Source: an uncultured Eubacteriales bacterium (GTDB lineage: Bacteria; Bacillota; Clostridia; Oscillospirales; UBA644). From it: a DNA stretch of 13,791 nt. The stretch covers positions 1 through 13,791 of the forward strand of contig CAUHAO010000032.1 in NCBI GenBank assembly GCA_959604355.1, in the 5' to 3' direction. The first letter of the stretch is position 1, and each line of letters starts with the position of its first letter. Made by a program: the position numbers and the translations under genes. Under the pieces are notes generated by a model, which saw only the letters and a program-made list of their open reading frames with translations, had not been told where the DNA came from and searched no databases. Of the stretch, positions 5,869-11,940 are shown in pieces.

Positions 5869-7167
5869 ATGAACTACAACAAAAAGAGCGTAGAAGACAT
5901 CGACGTTGACGGCAAACGCGTTCTTGTCCGCTGCGACTTCAATGTCCCTCTGGACGAAAACAAGAATATCACCGATGAAAACAGAATTTTCGGAGCTCTG
6001 CCCACCATCAAATATCTCGTAGAGCACAATGCGAAAGTCATTCTCTGCTCTCACCTCGGCAGACCTCACAATGTCCTCAATGACAAAATTTCTCTTGACA
6101 AGAAAGAGAAGAAAAAGGTCGAAGCGCTCCCTGCAGAAGAACAGGAAGCTGCAAAAGCAAAATTCCTCGAGAAGGCAAAGAACGATAAAACCAATCTTTC
6201 TCTTGCACCCGTTGCAAAAAGACTTTCCGAACTTCTCGGTAAAAATGTCGTTCTCGCAAGCGATGTTATAGGCGCAGACGCAAAGGCGAAAGCCGCTGCC
6301 CTCAACAATGGCGACGTTATGCTTTTGGAAAACATCCGTTTCCACGCCGAAGAAGAGAAAAATGATCCCGCGTTCGCGAAAGAACTCGCATCCATGGCTG
6401 ACATATACGTCAACGACGCTTTCGGTACCGCTCACAGAGCTCATGCTTCCACCGCCGGCGTTGCAGATTATCTGCCCGCGGTCTGCGGCTACCTGATACT
6501 CAAAGAGATCTCCGTCATGGGCAAAGCGCTCGAAGAGCCCGCACGTCCGTTCGTTGCTATCCTCGGCGGCGCGAAGGTTTCCGATAAAATCGGCGTCATC
6601 AACAACCTCCTTGAAAAGGTCGATACACTCATCATCGGCGGCGGTATGGCTTACACGTTCTTCAAAGCACTCGGCAACCAGATCGGCACGTCCCTCTGCG
6701 AAGAAGACAAGCTCGATCTTGCTCGCGACATCATCGCAAAAGCAAGAGAAAAGAAAGTCAACCTCCTCCTCCCTGTTGACAACGTCATCGGCAAGGAATA
6801 CAAACCCGACACAACTTTCATGAGAATATATTCCGACTCCATTCCGGACGGCTGGATGGGTCTCGATATCGGCGAAAAAACACAGGAGCTCTACGGCAAG
6901 TCCATCATCGGCGCGGGCACAGTCGTATGGAACGGCCCCATGGGCGTTTCCGAATGGGAAAACTTCGCTTCCGGTACTCGCGCAGTTGCAAAGGCTGTTG
7001 CTGACTCCGGTGCTGTTTCCATCATCGGCGGCGGTGATTCCGCTGCAGCTGTCGAGAAACTCGGCTATGCAGATAAAATGACCCACATTTCCACCGGCGG
7101 CGGTGCGTCCCTTGAGTTCCTGGAAGGCAAGGCGCTTCCCGGTATCGCATGTCTGCTTGACAAATAA
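5869..7167 (+). CDS. pgk: Phosphoglycerate kinase
   Basis: The cytosolic glycolytic enzyme that transfers phosphate from 1,3-bisphosphoglycerate to ADP. It has 432 residues. Substrate-site motifs are RCDFNVP (21-27), SHLGRP (61-66) and NDAFGTAHR (182-190), and the nucleotide side has GGAKVSDK (233-240), NGPMGV (355-360) and GGGDSAAA (387-394). An insertion of roughly 35 mostly charged residues (about 70-107, rich in Lys and Glu) separates SHLGRP from SLAPVAKRL, where the typical family member has only a few residues; similar insertions occur in Clostridia as far as I recall. ATG 5869 is chosen over an upstream in-frame ATG at 5830 because GAAAGG (about 5851-5856) precedes 5869 and the family begins here. 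It is transcribed with tpiA, 57 bp downstream. Confidence 0.97.
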   Translation: MNYNKKSVEDIDVDGKRVLVRCDFNVPLDENKNITDENRIFGALPTIKYLVEHNAKVILCSHLGRPHNVLNDKISLDKKEKKKVEALPAEEQEAAKAKFLEKAKNDKTNLSLAPVAKRLSELLGKNVVLASDVIGADAKAKAAALNNGDVMLLENIRFHAEEEKNDPAFAKELASMADIYVNDAFGTAHRAHASTAGVADYLPAVCGYLILKEISVMGKALEEPARPFVAILGGAKVSDKIGVINNLLEKVDTLIIGGGMAYTFFKALGNQIGTSLCEEDKLDLARDIIAKAREKKVNLLLPVDNVIGKEYKPDTTFMRIYSDSIPDGWMGLDIGEKTQELYGKSIIGAGTVVWNGPMGVSEWENFASGTRAVAKAVADSGAVSIIGGGDSAAAVEKLGYADKMTHISTGGGASLEFLEGKALPGIACLLDK

Positions 7168-7181
7168 TCACTGATTTTCAT

Positions 7182-7204
7182 GGGGATGTCTCGCGGACAT
7201 CCCC
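7182..7204 (+). other. Intergenic hairpin between pgk and tpiA
   Basis: GGGGATGTC (7182-7190), loop TCGCG, GACATCCCC (7196-7204): a perfect, GC-rich 9-bp stem. Only GTTATT follows, so it is a poor terminator. It ends 9 nt before the tpiA ribosome binding site. It may stabilise or set the 3' end of pgk mRNA and tune the pgk:tpiA ratio. Confidence 0.6.
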
Positions 7205-7224
7205 GTTATTATGAGGAGAAAAAC

Positions 7225-7992
7225 ATGAATAAAGCTGTTAGAAAAACCGTTATCGCGGGCAACTGGAAGATGAATAAAACGCCGTCCGAAACGACCGTTT
7301 TCGTTAATGAGCTCGCAAACAATGAAGCAATAAAGAACGCGAAATGTGACGTAGTCATCTGCACGCCGTTCGTCAATCTTCAGAACGCCATTACGGCAGC
7401 AAAAGGCACAAATATCAAAGTCGGCGCGGAAAACCTTCATTTTGAAGAAAAAGGCGCGTTCACAGGCGAGATAAGCGCACAGATGCTCGCAGACCTCGGC
7501 GTTGAATACGTCATCATCGGTCACAGCGAGCGCAGACAGTATTTCGCGGAAACCGACGAGACCGTAAACAAGAAGGTCAAAGCGGCTCTTGCGGCAGGTC
7601 TCAAGCCTATCGTCTGCGTGGGTGAGCTGCTTGCTCAGCGCGAACAGGGTATCACCAACGAGATCGTAAGAATGCAGACCAAGATCGCATTCCTCGGCGT
7701 TGAAAAAGAAGCGTTCAAGAATATCATCATCGCATACGAACCCGTTTGGGCTATCGGTACCGGCAAAACCGCGACCGCTGACCAGGCTGACGAGGTCTGC
7801 GGAGCAATAAGAAACGTCCTTGCGGAAATGTACGACAAAGAGACCGCGGAAGGAACGACCATCCAGTACGGAGGCTCGATGAACGCGAAAAACGCGGAAG
7901 AACTGCTCGGCAAATACAACGTTGACGGCGGTCTTATCGGCGGCGCGTCCCTGAAAAACGAAGACTTCGGCATCATCGTTTCCAAAGGCTGA
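7225..7992 (+). CDS. tpiA: Triosephosphate isomerase
   Basis: A cytosolic TIM-barrel enzyme interconverting glyceraldehyde 3-phosphate and dihydroxyacetone phosphate. It has 255 residues, normal for the family. Catalytic residues are present: K15 in GNWKMNKT (12-19), H100 in IIGHSERR (97-104), and E172 in YEPVWAIGTGKTA (171-183), followed by the phosphate-binding YGGSM (215-219) and GLIGGASL (236-243). ATG 7225 is chosen because GAGGAG (7213-7218) lies just upstream and the protein begins at the family N-terminus. An in-frame ATG at 7180 would run through the intergenic hairpin. It forms an operon with pgk and ends at a strong terminator. Confidence 0.97.
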   Translation: MNKAVRKTVIAGNWKMNKTPSETTVFVNELANNEAIKNAKCDVVICTPFVNLQNAITAAKGTNIKVGAENLHFEEKGAFTGEISAQMLADLGVEYVIIGHSERRQYFAETDETVNKKVKAALAAGLKPIVCVGELLAQREQGITNEIVRMQTKIAFLGVEKEAFKNIIIAYEPVWAIGTGKTATADQADEVCGAIRNVLAEMYDKETAEGTTIQYGGSMNAKNAEELLGKYNVDGGLIGGASLKNEDFGIIVSKG

Positions 7993-8043
7993 TTTGTACT
8001 CATCACGCGTAAAACTCCGTAAAAACGAATATCGAAACAAAAT

Positions 8044-8074
8044 GCCCCGCGGAATAACGCGGGGCGTATTTTTT
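8044..8074 (+). terminator. Terminator of pgk-tpiA, probably bidirectional
   Basis: GCCCCGCG (8044-8051), loop GAATAA, CGCGGGGC (8058-8065), followed by TTTTTT at 8069-8074. On the minus strand the same stem is followed by ATTTTGTTT, so it could also stop the HTH gene transcript coming from the right. Confidence 0.92.
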
Positions 8075-8324
8075 ACAGTATCAAACCTATGCGGTATGCC
8101 GGAATGAAATGCGTCTGAGGACTTTGATATCAGCCAAAGCCTCCATTTCAGAATTTTTATCGTGTCCGTCTAATTGTAAAATTTTCGTGTTTAATATTGA
8201 AAAAATTGACTCGGTGTGCTACAATAAAGGTACTGTATATTTATGGATTTATCATATCTGAAAAGCTGCGGTATAGCGGAGTAAAAAGAAGTCTACAGGG
8301 TACAGTTCTCTCGAAACACGACTT
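8075..8324. other. Intergenic region with hairpin and promoter
   Basis: No convincing gene. GAGG(A)CTTTG (8117-8126) pairs with CAAAGCCTC (8135-8143) with one bulged A, and a T-run follows at about 8155, making a possible weak plus-strand terminator. A promoter lies at 8197-8225. An ATG at 8243 opens only 13 codons (MDLSYLKSCGIAE) with AAAGG about 12 nt upstream, too short to call. Confidence 0.4.
8197..8225 (+). promoter_or_regulatory. Strong promoter antisense to the HTH gene
   Basis: TTGAAA (8197-8202), a 17-bp spacer and TACAAT (8220-8225). It points right, but the only sequence ahead is the minus-strand HTH gene (8325-8753). A transcript starting near 8232 would be antisense to that gene and could continue into the kinase gene at 8805. 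Confidence 0.65.
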
Positions 8325-8753
8325 TTACACGAGAATTTCAAGATTCAAATCATATAGCATATCATTCAGGTCTATAACCGATATTTGCTTCGTTAAACCG
8401 AATAAAATCGCGTTGTCGCGTTCAATTTTCCCGTACAACTTGGGATAACCGGTAATTTTTAATAACTGTTGTGTTTCCTCAGCGGAAAGCCCTAACCCGA
8501 AGCACAGCATTATCACCTTGTCACGGCTCGGGATCTTCACGCCCGAGAATATCTGATACGCATAATGCACTTCGATTCCGGATTTTGCGATCACTTCGGA
8601 TTTTTTTACACTCTTTTTCTTGAGCAGAACGGATAACGCTCTGTCAACTTTCATAAATGACGGGGATATCTCCTCACGGTTGGCGCTCAGGTACTCCTGA
8701 TAGTTCTTACTGCTTTTCATAAGGCCTATCAATTCTTGAGTTGTTTTTTTCAT
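8325..8753 (-). CDS. Small helix-turn-helix protein paired with the Ser/Thr kinase
   Basis: A 142-residue soluble protein. Residues about 47-75 have an XRE-like helix-turn-helix: K-K-S-E-V-I-A-K-S-G-I (50-60) then Y-A-Y-Q-I-F-S-G-V-K-I-P-S-R-D-K (64-79), with a helical continuation GLGLSAEETQQLLKI (86-100). The C-terminal 40 residues look like a small helical domain of unknown role. From memory, similar proteins sit beside Ser/Thr kinases in gut Clostridia, but the function is not established. The start at 8753 is preferred over an in-frame ATG at 8816 because AAGAAGGA lies just upstream on the minus strand and the longer form would overlap the kinase start. It is divergent from the kinase with only 51 bp between the starts. 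It is a likely DNA-binding partner or kinase substrate, by inference. Confidence 0.8.
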   Translation of the reverse strand: MKKTTQELIGLMKSSKNYQEYLSANREEISPSFMKVDRALSVLLKKKSVKKSEVIAKSGIEVHYAYQIFSGVKIPSRDKVIMLCFGLGLSAEETQQLLKITGYPKLYGKIERDNAILFGLTKQISVIDLNDMLYDLNLEILV

Positions 8754-8804
8754 AAATGATCCTTCTTCTAAAAATAAAACTGTCTGTATCGGAGGCTGAA
8801 TGCC

Positions 8805-9851
8805 GTGCCAAGTCAAATCATTGATTCCTATATGTATGAAAATCTAAAGCCGGTCTGTTTTTTTAACGATCAAACAAGGTTGTGTATTTATGAGCCTACA
8901 CACAAATTATATCTTGTAAAAAGTGCAGCCGTATCGTATAAGCCTCTTTACGAATCCCTTCGGACGCTGAACAATCCTCATATGGCGAAGATCTATTATA
9001 TTGCCGACAAAGCAGATCATATTGAAATAGTTCGTGAATATATTTCAGGTGACACGCTCGCAGATTTATTAAAAGGCGGAAAACCAATTACGCCGGATGA
9101 AGCAATAAAAATTGCGGCGGATATATGCTACGGACTGTCGGATATGCATAAGATGAGATATGTGCACCGCGATATCAACCCGAATAACATCATCATCTCT
9201 TCTGACGGATGTGCCAAAATAATTGATTTCGGAATAATTCGTTCTTTTTCCGAAAACAAGAATTCCGACACGGTCATTCTCGGGACGCCGGGATATGCGG
9301 CACCGGAACAATTTGGGTTCTCACAAAGTGACGCACGAACCGACATTTATGCCGTCGGCGTATTATTAAACGTTATGCTGACGAACAAACTTCCGAACGA
9401 GCAAAAAGTGCAGGGGGCGCTCGGCAAAATAATCGAAAAGTGCGTAGAAATAGATCCTTGCCGCAGATATAAAAGCATAGATGATCTGAAAGAGGCTCTG
9501 TGCAACAAAATGCCGGGAGAAAACGCCTTGGACCGCATAATAAAGCAGATTCCCGGAATAAGAAGTGAGAAGACTCTTGTCGTGGTACTGGCCGTCATAG
9601 GATACATATGCGTGATCGTTCTCTCCGCGGAAGCATTCTTTACAGTTAAAAACGGAGCATATTTTCCCTTAACCGTCTCGTGGCTGCTCAGCGCTCTGAT
9701 CCCGTTTTTCTGCTTTCACAATTTTCTTGGAATATGGGACAAGCTCCCGTTCTCAAAGGGAGCGAGCAAGCGAAATCAACGAATAGTATATACCGTATTG
9801 GGGATTGTCTCAATCATTTTCGGACTCCTCATTTTCGGAGCGATCAGCTGA
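8805..9851 (+). CDS. Membrane-anchored Ser/Thr protein kinase
   Basis: A 348-residue Hanks-type kinase followed by about three membrane helices (about 257-275, 288-306, 327-346). Kinase motifs are LVKS (K39, the VAIK-type lysine), a possible alpha-C E50, HRDINPNN (121-128, catalytic D123 and N128), DFG (141-143), YAAPE (164-168), D180 and R221. There is no glycine-rich loop in residues 15-35, and the usual catalytic-loop Lys is Asn (N125), so activity may be unusual. There is no PASTA or other sensor domain, and the region outside the membrane is minimal. The start is GTG 8805, with a clear GGAGG (8791-8795) 9 nt upstream. A nearby ATG at 8800 is out of frame. It is divergent from the HTH gene and is followed by two envelope-protein genes that may belong to the same module. 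Confidence 0.9.
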   Translation: MPSQIIDSYMYENLKPVCFFNDQTRLCIYEPTHKLYLVKSAAVSYKPLYESLRTLNNPHMAKIYYIADKADHIEIVREYISGDTLADLLKGGKPITPDEAIKIAADICYGLSDMHKMRYVHRDINPNNIIISSDGCAKIIDFGIIRSFSENKNSDTVILGTPGYAAPEQFGFSQSDARTDIYAVGVLLNVMLTNKLPNEQKVQGALGKIIEKCVEIDPCRRYKSIDDLKEALCNKMPGENALDRIIKQIPGIRSEKTLVVVLAVIGYICVIVLSAEAFFTVKNGAYFPLTVSWLLSALIPFFCFHNFLGIWDKLPFSKGASKRNQRIVYTVLGIVSIIFGLLIFGAIS

Positions 9852-9885
9852 AGCATATCAATTATAACACAAACTTACGATTTCC

Positions 9886-9904
9886 GTTATGCTGCCGGCA
9901 TAAC
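9886..9904. other. Perfect 7-bp stem-loop after the kinase gene
   Basis: GTTATGC (9886-9892), loop TGCCG, GCATAAC (9898-9904). No T-run follows on either strand, so it is not a standard terminator. It could be an operator-like dyad or mRNA 3'-end structure ahead of the next gene. Confidence 0.4.
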
Positions 9905-9950
9905 AAATCTGCGATAATTCCTATATAATCATTATATGGTACCCGGTTAC

Positions 9951-9956
9951 TATAAT
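9951..9956 (+). promoter_or_regulatory. Possible -10 element for the membrane protein/lipoprotein pair
   Basis: A perfect TATAAT at 9951-9956 lies 22 bp before the ATG at 9979. The hexamer 17 bp upstream (9928-9933) is a poor -35 match. A further TATAAT is at 9924-9929. The location suits a promoter but the evidence is weak. Confidence 0.35.
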
Positions 9957-9978
9957 TTTATATGAGGAGAGTTTCAAC

Positions 9979-10362
9979 ATGAAAACAGCAAAATTGGTCA
10001 TAGGAATTATCAGCATCGTCCTCTTTTTATTGATCGCGTTCCAGTCATGCGCGGCAGGCATCGGAAATGCCATTGAAGATAACGGAGAAACAAGCGGCAG
10101 TGCAGGCATTATCGTCGCAGTATGCATGCTCGTGGCCGGGATCGTCGCAATAGCGACGCGAAAAGGAATTGCAGGCGGATTCGTTTCCGGAGGTTTTTAT
10201 GCCTTCGGCGGAATTATCGGTATTACGAATTACGGCTCATACAGCGATCTGCTGATATGGTCAATTGTAAGCTTCATCTTTGCAGCTGTATGTATCGTCG
10301 GCAGTATCCTGACGAAGAGAGACGACGCACACACCACAGCACAGGTAAACGAAAACAAGTAG
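9979..10362 (+). CDS. Small four-helix membrane protein, function unknown
   Basis: A 127-residue hydrophobic protein with about four membrane helices (6-26, 42-60, 66-83, 92-111) and a charged C-terminal tail. The motif FQSCAAGIGNAIEDNGETSG (21-40) links helices 1 and 2, and Gly-rich GGFVSGGFYAFGGIIG (66-81) forms helix 3. Helix 1 with FQSC resembles a signal sequence, but the Cys is not in a good lipobox and the later helices argue for an integral membrane protein. I recall related small proteins in Gram-positive bacteria but none with a known role. GAGGAGA (about 9964-9970) supports the start. Its stop overlaps the ribosome binding site of the lipoprotein gene, so the two are translationally coupled. 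Confidence 0.8.
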   Translation: MKTAKLVIGIISIVLFLLIAFQSCAAGIGNAIEDNGETSGSAGIIVAVCMLVAGIVAIATRKGIAGGFVSGGFYAFGGIIGITNYGSYSDLLIWSIVSFIFAAVCIVGSILTKRDDAHTTAQVNENK

Positions 10363-10373
10363 GAGAAGTTAAT

Positions 10374-11282
10374 ATGAAAAAGATTTTATATATTCTCCTC
10401 GCAGTTCTTATGATTTTCGCATTGACGGGTTGCGTCGTCGATCCATCTCCGGGAAGCACAAAGGAGATCTCCGGGATCGGATCCGGAACTGAAAGCAGCG
10501 AGGGCGAAAGAGCGACATCATCCGAAAGCAAAACAGAAACTCTGACAATAGATGAACAGGTATGCTTTGAATATGACGGAGTTAAGGTAACAGCCAAGTC
10601 TGTTGTTGATGACCGTATATGGGGTACCGGAATTAAACTCCTTGTGGAAAACAATACGTCGAAAGATTATTCCGTAGGCGTAGATGAGGTCATTGTAAAC
10701 AACTGCATGACTTCTTCATTTTTCTCATGCCAGGTCGCGGCAGGAAAAAAATCCAATGAAACCCTTTATCTTTCATCTTCAGATCTGGAAGCATCGGGGA
10801 TTGAAAAGATAGGCCAAATCGAAATATACTTCTACATATATGACAGTTCATCTTACGAAACCGTATACAAATCGAAATGTGTGACAATCAAAACATCATT
10901 ATACAGCACAATGGATCTTTATGCAAATGATGCCGGGCACGAGCTCTACAACAAAGACGGAATCAAAATCGTAGGAAAATATGTGGATGAAAACACTTTC
11001 TGGGGCTCGTCCGTCCTTCTATATATAGAAAATAAAACCGATAAAAACATAACCGTATCATGCAGTGACTTATCTGTCAACGGATTTATGGTAACAGGTT
11101 TTCTCTCATCAACGGTTTATTCCGGGAAATATGCAATCGAGGACATTACGATTCTGTCAAGCTCGCTTGAAGAAAACGATATCACAAGCATCGATACGAT
11201 CGAATTGAAATTCAATATATATGATCCCGACACATATAAAACTATCGTTGACACAGACGCTGTTTCCTTCAGCGTAAAATAA
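10374..11282 (+). CDS. Lipoprotein with two tandem homologous domains
   Basis: A 302-residue predicted lipoprotein. The signal peptide is MKKILYILLAVLMIFALTGC with lipobox LTGC and lipidated C20, followed by a Ser/Glu/Thr-rich linker to about 60. Residues about 62-175 and 189-302 are two copies of one domain. Shared landmarks are YDGVKV / KDGIKI, IWGTGIKLLVENNT / FWGSSVLLYIENKT, LSSSDLEASGI / LSSSLEENDI and IEIYFYIYD / IELKFNIYD. They look beta-rich, like the extracytoplasmic Ig-like domains of DUF4352-type lipoproteins, but that assignment is only a guess. The start is 10374, with AGGAGA overlapping the upstream stop; the long in-frame extension to 10122 is an artefact in the wrong frame of the membrane protein gene. 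It faces the outside of the cell and probably works with that membrane protein. Confidence 0.88.
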   Translation: MKKILYILLAVLMIFALTGCVVDPSPGSTKEISGIGSGTESSEGERATSSESKTETLTIDEQVCFEYDGVKVTAKSVVDDRIWGTGIKLLVENNTSKDYSVGVDEVIVNNCMTSSFFSCQVAAGKKSNETLYLSSSDLEASGIEKIGQIEIYFYIYDSSSYETVYKSKCVTIKTSLYSTMDLYANDAGHELYNKDGIKIVGKYVDENTFWGSSVLLYIENKTDKNITVSCSDLSVNGFMVTGFLSSTVYSGKYAIEDITILSSSLEENDITSIDTIELKFNIYDPDTYKTIVDTDAVSFSVK

Positions 11283-11302
11283 TATTACTGTTTATTCAAA
11301 TA

Positions 11303-11333
11303 ATGTTCCCGCAAAAACACGGGAACATTTTTA
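11303..11333. terminator. Bidirectional terminator between convergent genes
   Basis: ATGTTCCCG (11303-11311) pairs with CGGGAACAT (11320-11328) around an 8-nt loop. TTTTT follows on the plus strand and ATTATTTG on the minus strand. It serves the lipoprotein gene and the convergent PAP2 gene ending at 11341. Confidence 0.88.
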
Positions 11334-11340
11334 TTTATAT

Positions 11341-11877
11341 TCAGTTCTTTGCTTTCGCGTCAAGCTTTTTCTTTACCGCTTTGACTATCGCGACAGCGGC
11401 GGCAGCGGAAAGCAGCCCTACCGCGACGCCCGCGACGATATCCGTGGGGTAATGTACGCCGAGATATACTCTTGACAGCGCGATGAGCGTCACAAACACG
11501 ACTACGCTCCATGCAACAGCCGCTTTTTGCTTGCGTATCAAATACCATATCGACGATCCCGTAGCAAAAGAAACGAGCGTATGGCCCGACGGACACGAGT
11601 AGCCTGTCGGAACGGATATCGGCGTAAAACCGAGCGCGATGAACGGCCGTGTACGTGCGATGATGTTTTTGAGTATCAGCGTACCGGAAACAAAGCTGAT
11701 AACAAGCGCGAGACCTACGGTCGCGGCTTCCGTCCAGCGTTTTTTAATAATGAAATACGCCAACGGGATCACAAACCAGCAATATCCCGCAATGGCGAGG
11801 ATCTTTGCGATAACGTCGAGGGCTGGCGAATGGATCGTCTGCGCCCAAAGGACTATGAAATCATCTATCCCCTGCAT
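11341..11877 (-). CDS. PAP2-family membrane phosphatase
   Basis: A 178-residue integral membrane protein with all three PAP2 signature motifs in the right order: K70-x6-R77-P78 (KNIIARTRP), CPSGHT (95-100, H99) and SRVYLGVHYPTDI (135-147; R136, H142, D146). About five membrane helices surround them, and a Lys-rich tail (KAVKKKLDAKAKN) ends the protein. The family dephosphorylates lipid phosphates such as undecaprenyl pyrophosphate or phosphatidic acid at the membrane; substrate cannot be told from sequence. ATG 11877 has AAGGAG 7 nt upstream on the minus strand. It lies downstream of rny, separated by a strong hairpin, so it gets either readthrough from rny or its own unseen promoter. Confidence 0.93.
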   Translation of the reverse strand: MQGIDDFIVLWAQTIHSPALDVIAKILAIAGYCWFVIPLAYFIIKKRWTEAATVGLALVISFVSGTLILKNIIARTRPFIALGFTPISVPTGYSCPSGHTLVSFATGSSIWYLIRKQKAAVAWSVVVFVTLIALSRVYLGVHYPTDIVAGVAVGLLSAAAAVAIVKAVKKKLDAKAKN

Positions 11878-11897
11878 GATTTTACTCCTTCTTTATA

Positions 11898-11935
11898 AAT
11901 AATGCTCACGGTTTTGTCCGTGAGCATTATTTTTT
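11898..11935. terminator. Perfect 14-bp hairpin between rny and the PAP2 gene
   Basis: Bases 11898-11911 pair without mismatch with 11918-11931 around a TTTTGT loop. On the plus strand a run of T follows (through 11935). On the minus strand, the direction of rny, the stem is followed only by TATAAAG after ATTATT in the arm. It therefore looks at least as good against plus-strand transcription as for ending rny. Confidence 0.85.
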
Positions 11936-11940
11936 CGATT

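Noticed and set aside
5848..7086. Long minus-strand open frame of 412 codons opposite pgk
   Set aside because: Exact shadow of the PGK gene with Cys/Phe-rich composition, no ribosome binding site and no family resemblance.
7168..8040. Minus-strand open frame opposite tpiA
   Set aside because: Shadow of TPI. It runs through the intergenic hairpin and lacks a credible start.
8197..8448. Plus-strand 83-codon open frame antisense to the HTH gene
   Set aside because: Its start codon coincides with the -35 box of the promoter at 8197, it has no ribosome binding site and overlaps the better-supported HTH gene.
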